Below, one piece after another: positions 8,215-14,895 of a DNA stretch of 20,703 nucleotides (position 1 is the first letter of the stretch; every line of letters starts with the position of its first letter). The DNA is from JAAYFT01 sp041655755. Lineage in GTDB: Bacteria > Bacillota > Clostridia > Tissierellales > Tissierellaceae. The stretch covers positions 1-20,703 of the forward strand of contig JBBAEY010000038.1 in the NCBI GenBank assembly GCA_041655755.1, in the 5' to 3' direction. The translations under genes were made by a program, and so were the position numbers. Below the pieces are notes generated by a model. The model did not search any database, was not told the origin of the DNA, and worked only from the letters and a program-made list of their open reading frames with translations.

Positions 8215-8227
8215 GGGAGGAAGAAAG

Positions 8228-10030
8228 ATGGAGAACAATGTAGAAATCAAAGAAAGGAAAGATGTTCAAAAAGAATATCAATGGGATCTTGAGTCTATGT
8301 ACAAGGATTCAAGGGAATGGGAGGAGGATTTTGCAAAAGCAAAGCAAATGGCAAAGTCATTCGAGTCCCACAAGGGAAAGGTAATAGACAGTGGTGAAAG
8401 GCTCTACAATGTTCTAAGGGAGCAGGATGAGCTTTATAGAAAGGTTGAAAATTTGTATATTTATACCCATATGAAGCTGGATGAAGACACAAGGGTTGCT
8501 GCTTCTCAAGCCTTGTCAGACAAGGGTCTGGCCATATATGTAGAGGTAGAAGGAGTGAGCTCATTTGTAGTTCCAGAGTTACTGGAGATAGATGCAGAGA
8601 CCCTAAATAGATACTATGAGGAAAAGTCTGAATTAAGATTATACGAGAAGTATATAGATGATATACTTAGAAAGAAGGACCACATATTGTCAGCAAGGGA
8701 AGAAGCTCTACTGGCACAAATGGGTGAAATAGCCTCTAGTCCCCAGAAGATATTTTCCATGTTAAGTAATGCAGATTTGAAGTTCCCCACAATAAAAGGA
8801 GAGGGAGATAGGGAAATTGAAATCACCCATGGGAATTTCATACCTCTAATGGAGTCTAAGGACAGAGAGGTAAGAAAGAGAGCCTACAAGGGCCTGTACA
8901 AGACCTATGAAGGATTTAAAAATACCTTTGCTGCCTCATTGAACGGCGATTTGAAAAAGAATATAACAAATGCAAAAATAAGAAATTACAAGACCAGTAG
9001 GGAAGCATCCCTGGATAGAAATAATATCTCTTTGTCCGTCTATGACAATCTAATAGCTTCTATACACAAGAATTTAGACAGTATATATAGGTATATGGAA
9101 ATGAGAAAGAGGGTTCTGGGAGTAGATGAGTTACATATGTATGATATATATACTCCCATGGTAAAGGAGGTCGACTTTAATATTTCCTATGAAGAGGGCG
9201 TAGAGATTATCAAGAAGGCTCTCAGTCCCCTAGGTCAGGAATATATTAAGGTAATGGAAGAGGGTTTCAATAGCAAATGGATAGATATTTATGAGAACAG
9301 GGGAAAGAGGTCTGGTGCCTATTCCAGTGGCTCCTACGATTCTAAACCCTTTGTTCTATTGAACTACCACAAGAACCTAGACAGTGTCTTCACCATAGCT
9401 CATGAGATGGGCCATTCAATCCACAGTTACTTTACGAGGAAAAATCAACCCTATGTATATGGTGACTATTCAATTTTTGTGGCAGAGGTTGCGTCAACAG
9501 TCAACGAGGTTCTGCTTTTGAATTATATGCTGGAAAACCTTGAGGACAAAAATCAAAGGCTATATCTCCTAAACCACTACTTGGAAAGTTTCAGGACCAC
9601 AGTCTTCAGGCAAACAATGTTTGCGGAATTTGAAAAGACCATAAATGAATATCTGGAAGCTGGTGAATCCCTGACAGCAGATTATTTATGTGAAAGCTAC
9701 AGGGAAATGAATAAATTATACTATGGACCCAATATGGTTATTGACGATGAAATATCTATGGAGTGGGCTAGAATTCCTCATTTTTACTATGATTTCTATG
9801 TATTCCAATATGCTACGGGCTTCTCTGCAGCAGTGGCACTCTCCCAGAAGATACTAGAGGAAAAGGGAACTGCCGTTGAAAAATATATAAACTTTTTAAA
9901 AAGTGGAAGCTCCGACTATCCATTAAATGTCTTGAAAAAGGCAGGAGTAGATATGACTACCAAAGAACCTGTGGATAATGCAATGAAGATATTTGCCAAC
10001 CTAGTAGAGGAAATGGATAAGTTAATATAA
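8228..10030 (+). CDS. pepF: Oligoendopeptidase F (M3B zinc metallopeptidase)
   Basis: A 600-residue cytosolic oligopeptidase of family M3B. The zinc site HEMGH is at residues 392-396 with the third ligand Glu420 in VAEVASTVNE, 23 residues after the second His, as expected for this family. Other PepF landmarks are WDLESMY at the N-terminus, SYDSKPFVLLNY before the zinc motif, and RIPHFYYDFYVFQYATGFSAA near the C-terminus. Length matches the family. I chose the ATG at 8228 because GGGAGG sits 7 bases upstream; an in-frame ATG at 8189 lies within the PBP gene and has no such site. It follows the PBP stop by 13 bases, so it is probably co-transcribed, though a functional link to wall synthesis is not implied. 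A shared hairpin ends the unit. Confidence 0.95.
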   Translation: MENNVEIKERKDVQKEYQWDLESMYKDSREWEEDFAKAKQMAKSFESHKGKVIDSGERLYNVLREQDELYRKVENLYIYTHMKLDEDTRVAASQALSDKGLAIYVEVEGVSSFVVPELLEIDAETLNRYYEEKSELRLYEKYIDDILRKKDHILSAREEALLAQMGEIASSPQKIFSMLSNADLKFPTIKGEGDREIEITHGNFIPLMESKDREVRKRAYKGLYKTYEGFKNTFAASLNGDLKKNITNAKIRNYKTSREASLDRNNISLSVYDNLIASIHKNLDSIYRYMEMRKRVLGVDELHMYDIYTPMVKEVDFNISYEEGVEIIKKALSPLGQEYIKVMEEGFNSKWIDIYENRGKRSGAYSSGSYDSKPFVLLNYHKNLDSVFTIAHEMGHSIHSYFTRKNQPYVYGDYSIFVAEVASTVNEVLLLNYMLENLEDKNQRLYLLNHYLESFRTTVFRQTMFAEFEKTINEYLEAGESLTADYLCESYREMNKLYYGPNMVIDDEISMEWARIPHFYYDFYVFQYATGFSAAVALSQKILEEKGTAVEKYINFLKSGSSDYPLNVLKKAGVDMTTKEPVDNAMKIFANLVEEMDKLI

Positions 10031-10033
10031 TTA

Positions 10034-10071
10034 AGGGCCTGGTTTGCGTAATCGACAGCAGACCAGGCCCT
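10034..10071. terminator. Bidirectional hairpin between pepF and nadK
   Basis: Arms at 10034-10047 and 10058-10071 form a 14-bp stem with one G-T wobble and a 10-base loop, starting 4 bases after the pepF stop and ending 7 bases before the nadK stop. The flanking T-rich tracts are short and interrupted on both sides, so termination may be less efficient than at a classical site. Position between convergent genes supports use in both directions. Confidence 0.75.
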
Positions 10072-10078
10072 ATATTTC

Positions 10079-10891
10079 CTACAAAAACTTGCTCTTTAAA
10101 TTGTTCCAGTACATATTTTTATCGAAATTAATCTTTTTAATACTTCTATCCGATAGTTTAAGATTAATTTCCTCTATATTGCTATACTTGAACTCCACCC
10201 CATCATTTATTACCAAAACAGAGTTTTCATACCTCAATTCGGGCTTTATAGAAATTATAATATCTCCGGGAACAACGGCACTATTGGGCAGGGACCTATA
10301 GGCCTTTGAGCTAATTGGAGACAAGGGTGTAAGCTGAAGGGTCCTTAAGGTTGGGTATATTATACTGCCGCCAGAGGAGAAGTTATAGGCTGTGCTTCCT
10401 ACAGGAGTGGAAACAATAACACCATCTCCACTGAATTTCTCTAGGTGATTTCCATCTATAAATACATCCAAATGTACAACCTTGGATTTGGTTCCCTTGA
10501 CGACAATTTCATTTACAGCAGTCAGGGAAAAACATTTATCCCTTGTGCAAATATCGGCATCTACCAATGATATTTCCTCAATGGTAAAATTAGTTTTCAT
10601 GTAATTTTCTATAAATTCATCAATATTTCTAGGGAGAATTTCTTGGAAAAATCCCAGATGGCCAGTATTAATTCCGACAAAGGGTATATCGGGGAAGTTA
10701 TTTCTATGAATAGCCCTTAAAAAGGCACCATCTCCCCCTATGCAGACATTGAGCTCTGCCTTTGGATTGTAGCCTTCAGGGACGTAAAAACCCGCTTTTT
10801 TTAGCCTTTCCGATAAAAGTACTGCTATCTTTTTTGATTCAGCATTATAATTTGATATGATATTGATAATCTTGTCTTTTCTTAAGCCCAC
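10079..10891 (-). CDS. nadK: NAD kinase
   Basis: A 270-residue ATP-dependent (or polyphosphate-dependent) NAD kinase producing NADP. Diagnostic motifs are the GGDG nucleotide loop at 52-55 in CIGGDGAFLRAI, GINTGHLGF at 73-81, AVNEIVV at about 125-131, and the glycine-rich block SGDGVIVSTPVGSTAY with FSSGG at 154-175. The start is a GTG (10889-10891) preceded by AGGAGGGG at good spacing. The N-terminus is short, as in the Bacillus/Clostridium enzymes. The gene is divergent from the RluA-family gene, with a 100-base AT-rich spacer that contains a 13-bp direct repeat, and convergent with pepF. Confidence 0.95.
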   Translation of the reverse strand: MGLRKDKIINIISNYNAESKKIAVLLSERLKKAGFYVPEGYNPKAELNVCIGGDGAFLRAIHRNNFPDIPFVGINTGHLGFFQEILPRNIDEFIENYMKTNFTIEEISLVDADICTRDKCFSLTAVNEIVVKGTKSKVVHLDVFIDGNHLEKFSGDGVIVSTPVGSTAYNFSSGGSIIYPTLRTLQLTPLSPISSKAYRSLPNSAVVPGDIIISIKPELRYENSVLVINDGVEFKYSNIEEINLKLSDRSIKKINFDKNMYWNNLKSKFL

Positions 10892-10902
10892 GAATTCCCC
10901 TC

Positions 10903-10932
10903 CTAAAAGATATAAATTTCTAAAAGATATAA
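10903..10932. repeat. 13-bp direct repeat in the nadK leader
   Basis: CTAAAAGATATAA occurs at 10903-10915 and again at 10920-10932, start to start 17 bases. The first copy touches the nadK ribosome-binding site and the second lies in the AT-rich region where promoters of the divergent genes are expected. It may be a regulator site or a chance feature of AT-rich DNA. Confidence 0.5.
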
Positions 10933-10991
10933 TATCTGCTATAATTGATATAACTATTATATAATAAAAAGGAAAAGTTTTGGAGGAATTT

Positions 10992-11894
10992 ATGGATTTG
11001 TTTAAAGAAAATGAAAATCTTGTTTTATTTAAGGTAGAGGAACAGGGACTAAGTTTAGAGACTTTTCTATACAGTATGGACTTGTCGGGGAGACTGTTTA
11101 GGAGACTCTACAGGGGGAAAAACATATATGTAAATGGAAAGTTTATGAGGAAGGACCTAGTTTTAAAAAAAGACGATATAGTATCCTTATTGTTTGAGGA
11201 CGAGGAAGAGAATACCAGACCGGAAAAGATGGATTTAGATATAATCCATGAAGACTTTGATTTACTGATATTAAATAAAGGTCCAAATATTGTAGTGCAT
11301 CCAACTAAATCCCATCAAACTAATACCCTTTCCAACGGTATAGCATATTACTTTAAAGAAAGGGGAATAAAGAAAAAGATCAGATTCGTCAATAGGTTAG
11401 ATATGGATACATCTGGAGTCTTAATTGTAGCAAAAAACTCTTTTGCACACCAGCAGATGGCATTACAATTCGAAAACTTTACGGTGGAGAAAAAGTACAA
11501 GGCACTGGTTAGGGGTAGCTTGGAAAAGGAAAGTGATTATATAGATATGCCCATAGGAAGGGAAGAAGAGGATAGTATAAGAAAGATGGTTATGGACGGT
11601 GGGCAAAGGGCCCTTAGCAAATACAAGCTAATTCAAAGGTATAGGGATGCCAGTCTATTAGATATACAGATATTTACCGGCAGATCTCATCAGATTAGGG
11701 TGCATCTGGCCTATATCGGCCATCCGATAATTGGGGATTCTCTCTATGGAGAAGGGGATACATTTATTAGGAGGCAGGCTCTTCATTCTTACTATATCAG
11801 GGCAAGGCACCCCAGAAATAAGGAGGACATTGAATTTATAGCTCCCCTACCAAGAGACATGGAGGAATTAATTAAAGAATTGAAGAAGCAGTAA
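10992..11894 (+). CDS. RluA-family pseudouridine synthase
   Basis: A 300-residue RNA pseudouridine synthase that isomerises uridines in rRNA or tRNA. The catalytic motif NRLDMDTSG carries the nucleophilic Asp (residue 137 from the chosen start). GRSHQIRVHLAYIGHPIIGDSLYG near the C-terminus is the second family hallmark. Residues about 15-70 look like an S4-type RNA-binding fold with YVNGKFMRKDLVLKKDDIV. The ATG at 10992 is preferred because TGGAGG is 5 bases upstream; an in-frame TTG at 10980 would overlap that site. The exact member (RluD, YlyB, YjbO or YhcT type) and target uridine cannot be assigned. An AT-rich TATAAT at 10960-10965 may be its -10 element, but the -35 is unclear. Confidence 0.93.
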   Translation: MDLFKENENLVLFKVEEQGLSLETFLYSMDLSGRLFRRLYRGKNIYVNGKFMRKDLVLKKDDIVSLLFEDEEENTRPEKMDLDIIHEDFDLLILNKGPNIVVHPTKSHQTNTLSNGIAYYFKERGIKKKIRFVNRLDMDTSGVLIVAKNSFAHQQMALQFENFTVEKKYKALVRGSLEKESDYIDMPIGREEEDSIRKMVMDGGQRALSKYKLIQRYRDASLLDIQIFTGRSHQIRVHLAYIGHPIIGDSLYGEGDTFIRRQALHSYYIRARHPRNKEDIEFIAPLPRDMEELIKELKKQ

Positions 11895-11944
11895 ACTTGG
11901 CCCTGTAAGAAGATAAGGGTCTACAAATTAACAAATGAAGGAAA

Positions 11945-11973
11945 TGGACAAGAAGATAGGCCAATGTTATAAT
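11945..11973 (+). promoter_or_regulatory. Sigma-A-type promoter for the FtsH-like gene
   Basis: TGGACA (11945-11950) and TATAAT (11968-11973) are separated by exactly 17 bases. The start codon is at 12011, which leaves a leader of about 30 bases carrying AAAAGGAGGA. The preceding gene has no clear terminator, so read-through from the pseudouridine synthase gene is also possible. Confidence 0.7.
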
Positions 11974-12010
11974 ATTGATAGATTATGTAAACCTAAAAGG
12001 AGGATAAAAA

Positions 12011-13753
12011 ATGGGGATAAATAGGAAGAATAAGATTGTCCTATCTATACTTATCTCTATGACAATATTGGGGCTATTTTTTTTGAGGACAAACAAGAGG
12101 GTAGAAGATTTGGCCTATACCCTATTTTTGACCCATTTAGAGAAAGGACTAGTAGAGGAAGTCGAATTATCTAATAATGACAAAATTAAGATAAAACTCA
12201 CCAATGGAAAGATAATGGCGACCGACAATCCTAGAAAGGATAGTTTTAAGGAAGAATTGCTATTGTATGAGGTGAAGGTTTTAGAAAAGGACCAACAGTT
12301 AAGTCAGGCAATACCAATGTTTTTAATCTTATCTGCCCTTGCTTTTATGGTCTTTTATTTGAGTAGAAATATGTCCAAACAGGCTGCCAAGGAAATGAGC
12401 GACCTGTCAAAGATTGATACCCAGAGTGAAAAATCGAAGGGGATAAAATTTAAGGATGTTGCTGGCAATGAAGAGGCAAAAGAGTCCTTGATGGATATGG
12501 TTGACTTTATAAAAAATCCGGAAATATACACTAATTTTGGTGCTAGACTGCCACGGGGAGTCTTACTATATGGACCTCCAGGCACGGGGAAGACCTTGCT
12601 AGCCAAAGCCTTGGCAGGGGAAGCTGGAGTACCCTTCTTTGCAGTGTCTGGTTCTGATTTCGTACAGGTGTATGCGGGGCTTGGAGCCAGTAGGATCAGA
12701 GAACTATTCAAGAAGGCTAAGGAGGCAGGAAAATCTGTAATTTTCATCGATGAGATAGATTCCCTTGGCAAGAAGAGAAAGTCTGGGAACCATCCATCGG
12801 GCAGTGAAGAAGGGGATAGAACCCTAAATGCACTATTAACAGAGATGTCTGGATTTAACGACAATGAGGGGATCATTGTGGTGGCGGCAACCAATAGGAT
12901 TGACATATTAGATGAGGCACTCTTAAGGCCGGGAAGGTTCGATAGACAGGTAGAAATCAATTTACCAGATGTAAAGAGCAGATATGAGATATTGAAATTG
13001 CACAGTAAAAATAAACCTATTTCCAAGGACGTGGATTTTAAAAGGCTTGCACTGGAGACTGTATATTTTAGTGGGGCAAAGCTTGAAAATCTTATGAATG
13101 AGGCCGCTATCAAGGCGGCAAAGGATAAATCTAGGGAAATTACATTTTCTCATATTGACAAGGCCTATTTTTCTGTATTGGTAGGGGATGAGAAAAAGGA
13201 TAGGTCAGCTATAAATATTGAAGATAGGGAAATAACAGCCTATCATGAGGCAGGCCATGCCTTAGTTGCAAAGCTAATTGCCAAAAACAATAGGGTAACT
13301 AAGGTAAGTATAATCCCCAGTACCAAGGGTATGGGAGGCTTTAGTCTAAATTTACCGCCAGATAAGATGTATCAGACAAAGAAAGATATCCTGTCAAATA
13401 TAAGGGTTGCACTTGGTGGAAGGGCAGCGGAGGAAATAATTTATGGCAAGGATATGGTTACAACAGGGGCCTCATCTGATTTGGAAAAGGCAACAGAAAT
13501 TGTATTGTCAATGGTAGGTTTATTTGGTATGGATGAAGAGGTTGGCCTTATGAATTACAATGTATTGGCTAATAACAATCTAAATCACAAGATTCTCATT
13601 AAAAGAGCCAAGGAAATTTTAGACAAGTTGTATTCGGATACCTTGGATTTATTGGAATCAAATATGGACAAGCTAAAGATCTTGGCAGATAATCTCATAA
13701 TGAAGGAAGTACTTACAGAGGAAGAAATAGACCTGCTAATATTTAACAGATAA
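12011..13753 (+). CDS. FtsH-like ATP-dependent zinc metalloprotease
   Basis: A 580-residue membrane-bound AAA+ protease of the FtsH family, which extracts and degrades membrane and misfolded proteins. Two membrane segments (about 9-25 and 101-118) flank a short extracytoplasmic domain of about 75 residues. The AAA domain has Walker A GPPGTGKT (188-195), Walker B VIFIDEID (243-250), and the second region of homology with Arg306 and Arg309. The protease domain has HEAGH (412-416) with third zinc ligand Asp490 in SSDLEKAT. All catalytic residues are present. It differs from canonical FtsH: the pore loop reads FVQVYAGLG instead of FVEMFVGVG, and the protein is shorter (about 610-660 is usual). 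It may be a second, specialised paralogue. The ATG has AAAGGAGG upstream. It is followed by the 6S RNA promoter. Confidence 0.93.
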   Translation: MGINRKNKIVLSILISMTILGLFFLRTNKRVEDLAYTLFLTHLEKGLVEEVELSNNDKIKIKLTNGKIMATDNPRKDSFKEELLLYEVKVLEKDQQLSQAIPMFLILSALAFMVFYLSRNMSKQAAKEMSDLSKIDTQSEKSKGIKFKDVAGNEEAKESLMDMVDFIKNPEIYTNFGARLPRGVLLYGPPGTGKTLLAKALAGEAGVPFFAVSGSDFVQVYAGLGASRIRELFKKAKEAGKSVIFIDEIDSLGKKRKSGNHPSGSEEGDRTLNALLTEMSGFNDNEGIIVVAATNRIDILDEALLRPGRFDRQVEINLPDVKSRYEILKLHSKNKPISKDVDFKRLALETVYFSGAKLENLMNEAAIKAAKDKSREITFSHIDKAYFSVLVGDEKKDRSAINIEDREITAYHEAGHALVAKLIAKNNRVTKVSIIPSTKGMGGFSLNLPPDKMYQTKKDILSNIRVALGGRAAEEIIYGKDMVTTGASSDLEKATEIVLSMVGLFGMDEEVGLMNYNVLANNNLNHKILIKRAKEILDKLYSDTLDLLESNMDKLKILADNLIMKEVLTEEEIDLLIFNR

Positions 13754-13772
13754 AAATGTGGCTATTGTTTTC

Positions 13773-13801
13773 TTGAAAAATATAAGTAAAAGAGATATAA
13801 T
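13773..13801 (+). promoter_or_regulatory. Sigma-A promoter of the 6S RNA gene
   Basis: TTGAAA (13773-13778) and TATAAT (13796-13801) are spaced by exactly 17 bases, a near-consensus sigma-A promoter. Transcription is expected to begin at about 13808-13810, just upstream of the closing stem of the RNA. No open reading frame follows, consistent with a stand-alone RNA gene. Confidence 0.85.
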
Positions 13802-13807
13802 GTATAT

Positions 13808-14018
13808 AGAAAGTATTCTGCGATGTGCGTTGGCTTTGATAATTCAACCGACATAAAAGACACGGGAGTCTAAGTTTACTGTTGGAGGGCAAGCCCTTAG
13901 GGGAAGTTTGAAAGCAGTAGCAGGAAACCCACCTATAGATAGGCGGGTGTGAATTAGATTAGTTAACGGCATTGTGGGGATTAAAATCCTCTTAGGGCTT
14001 GCCCTAAGAGGATTTTTT
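13808..14018 (+). ncRNA. ssrS: 6S RNA (SsrS, Firmicute type)
   Basis: The 263-base space between the FtsH-like and PHP genes holds a structured RNA that I identify as 6S RNA, the promoter mimic that sequesters sigma-A RNA polymerase. Evidence: a near-consensus promoter; a closing stem pairing 13817-13831 with 13965-13980; an apical arm with TACTG (13877-13881) pairing with CAGTA (13915-13919); an inner AGGGC/GCCCT stem at 13886-13897; and the block GGGGAAGTTTGAAAGCAGTA, which I recall as typical of Firmicute 6S RNAs. A small hairpin on the 3' side of the central bubble (13927-13934 with 13941-13948) also fits known 6S folds. Mature length would be about 175-180 nt, followed by an intrinsic terminator. 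The identification rests on memory of the family and hand folding, not on a covariance search. Confidence 0.85.
13983..14018. terminator. Bidirectional intrinsic terminator (6S RNA / PHP gene)
   Basis: A perfect inverted repeat, with arms at 13983-13998 and 14001-14016, closes on a CTTG tetraloop. The + strand arm ends in a run of six T; the opposite strand gives TTTTAA. The stop codon of the convergent PHP gene (14017-14019) lies at the edge of the T run, so one hairpin ends both transcripts. Confidence 0.93.
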
Positions 14019-14817
14019 ATGCTATTTTAATGGGAAACTTTTTCCTATCCTTAAATATATAGATATATTTAAAACCTAGGTCCTTAAGGATTTTTTCTAC
14101 AAGTTTATAGTCATGGCCAATGGTCTCTGGCGTATGGGAGTCCGAGCCAATGGTGATGATTTCACCGCCTAGCTCCCTGTATAATTTGAGTATGGAGATC
14201 TTTGGGTGGTAATATCCAAGTCCATATCTCATTCCAGCAGTATTGATTTCAAGGCCCTTATTATTTTCTATCAAAAGTCTTAAGATATCATATACAAGAA
14301 AATGGTAATCCTCAAACCTTGGTATGGAAACACCCTTGTCAAAATACCTATCTATGAAATCCAGATGGCCAAATACATCGAAATTACTGAAGCCTGAAAC
14401 GCATTTGTTTATTTCCTTGTAATATCTTTCAAGGGCTTCTTGGGCTTCGTATTTCCTAGTAAATTCGCCAGTGTGTATATCTATTTTATCAACTGCATGT
14501 ATGGACATAATTACAAAGTCAAATTCATTTTCTTCGATAAGTTTATTATACCTTTCAAATAAATGGGACTGCATACCGATTTCTACCCCTGCCAATATTT
14601 CAATTTGGTTTTTGTACTTGTACTTGACCTGGTTAATATTTCTAAAATAGTCGGCAGTTCTAAAGACAAAATCAATGCCTTCAGAAGTCACATCGTAGTC
14701 GACATGATCAGTGAAGCAGATAGATTTTAAATTACTGCCTATGGCAGATAGGACCATTGATTCCATTGATGCTTTTGAGTCCATTGAATATTCACTATGA
14801 AGATGAAAATCATACAT
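14017..14817 (-). CDS. PHP-domain phosphoesterase, histidinol-phosphatase (HisK/HisJ) family
   Basis: A 266-residue PHP-superfamily phosphoesterase. Metal-binding residues of the PHP fold are all visible: His5 and His7 in DFHLHSEYS, His38 in FTDHVDY, Glu79 in GVEIG, His107 in SIHAV, His151 in GHLDF, and Asp226 and His228 in GSDSHTP. The length and motif pattern match monofunctional histidinol-phosphatases (HisK type), which dephosphorylate L-histidinol phosphate in histidine synthesis. No his genes lie in the window, so another phosphoester substrate is possible. The ATG has AGGAG about 10 bases upstream, a somewhat long spacing. The gene is monocistronic between the ABC operon and the shared terminator. 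Confidence 0.88.
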   Translation of the reverse strand: MYDFHLHSEYSMDSKASMESMVLSAIGSNLKSICFTDHVDYDVTSEGIDFVFRTADYFRNINQVKYKYKNQIEILAGVEIGMQSHLFERYNKLIEENEFDFVIMSIHAVDKIDIHTGEFTRKYEAQEALERYYKEINKCVSGFSNFDVFGHLDFIDRYFDKGVSIPRFEDYHFLVYDILRLLIENNKGLEINTAGMRYGLGYYHPKISILKLYRELGGEIITIGSDSHTPETIGHDYKLVEKILKDLGFKYIYIFKDRKKFPIKIA

Positions 14818-14895
14818 TATTTAAACACTCCTAAATTTATCTTTCAGATTATTGTACTAGAAAAGAATTGAATAGTAAAGACCCATTAGCAAAAG

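Noticed and set aside
11895..11925. Weak GGCCCT/AGGGTC hairpin after the pseudouridine synthase gene
   Set aside because: Six pairs including a wobble, a loop of about 11 bases and no T run, so not a convincing terminator.
12355..13113. Long open frame of 252 codons antisense to the FtsH-like gene
   Set aside because: It lies wholly inside a gene with unmistakable conserved motifs, has no ribosome-binding site, and its composition reflects the opposite strand of coding DNA.
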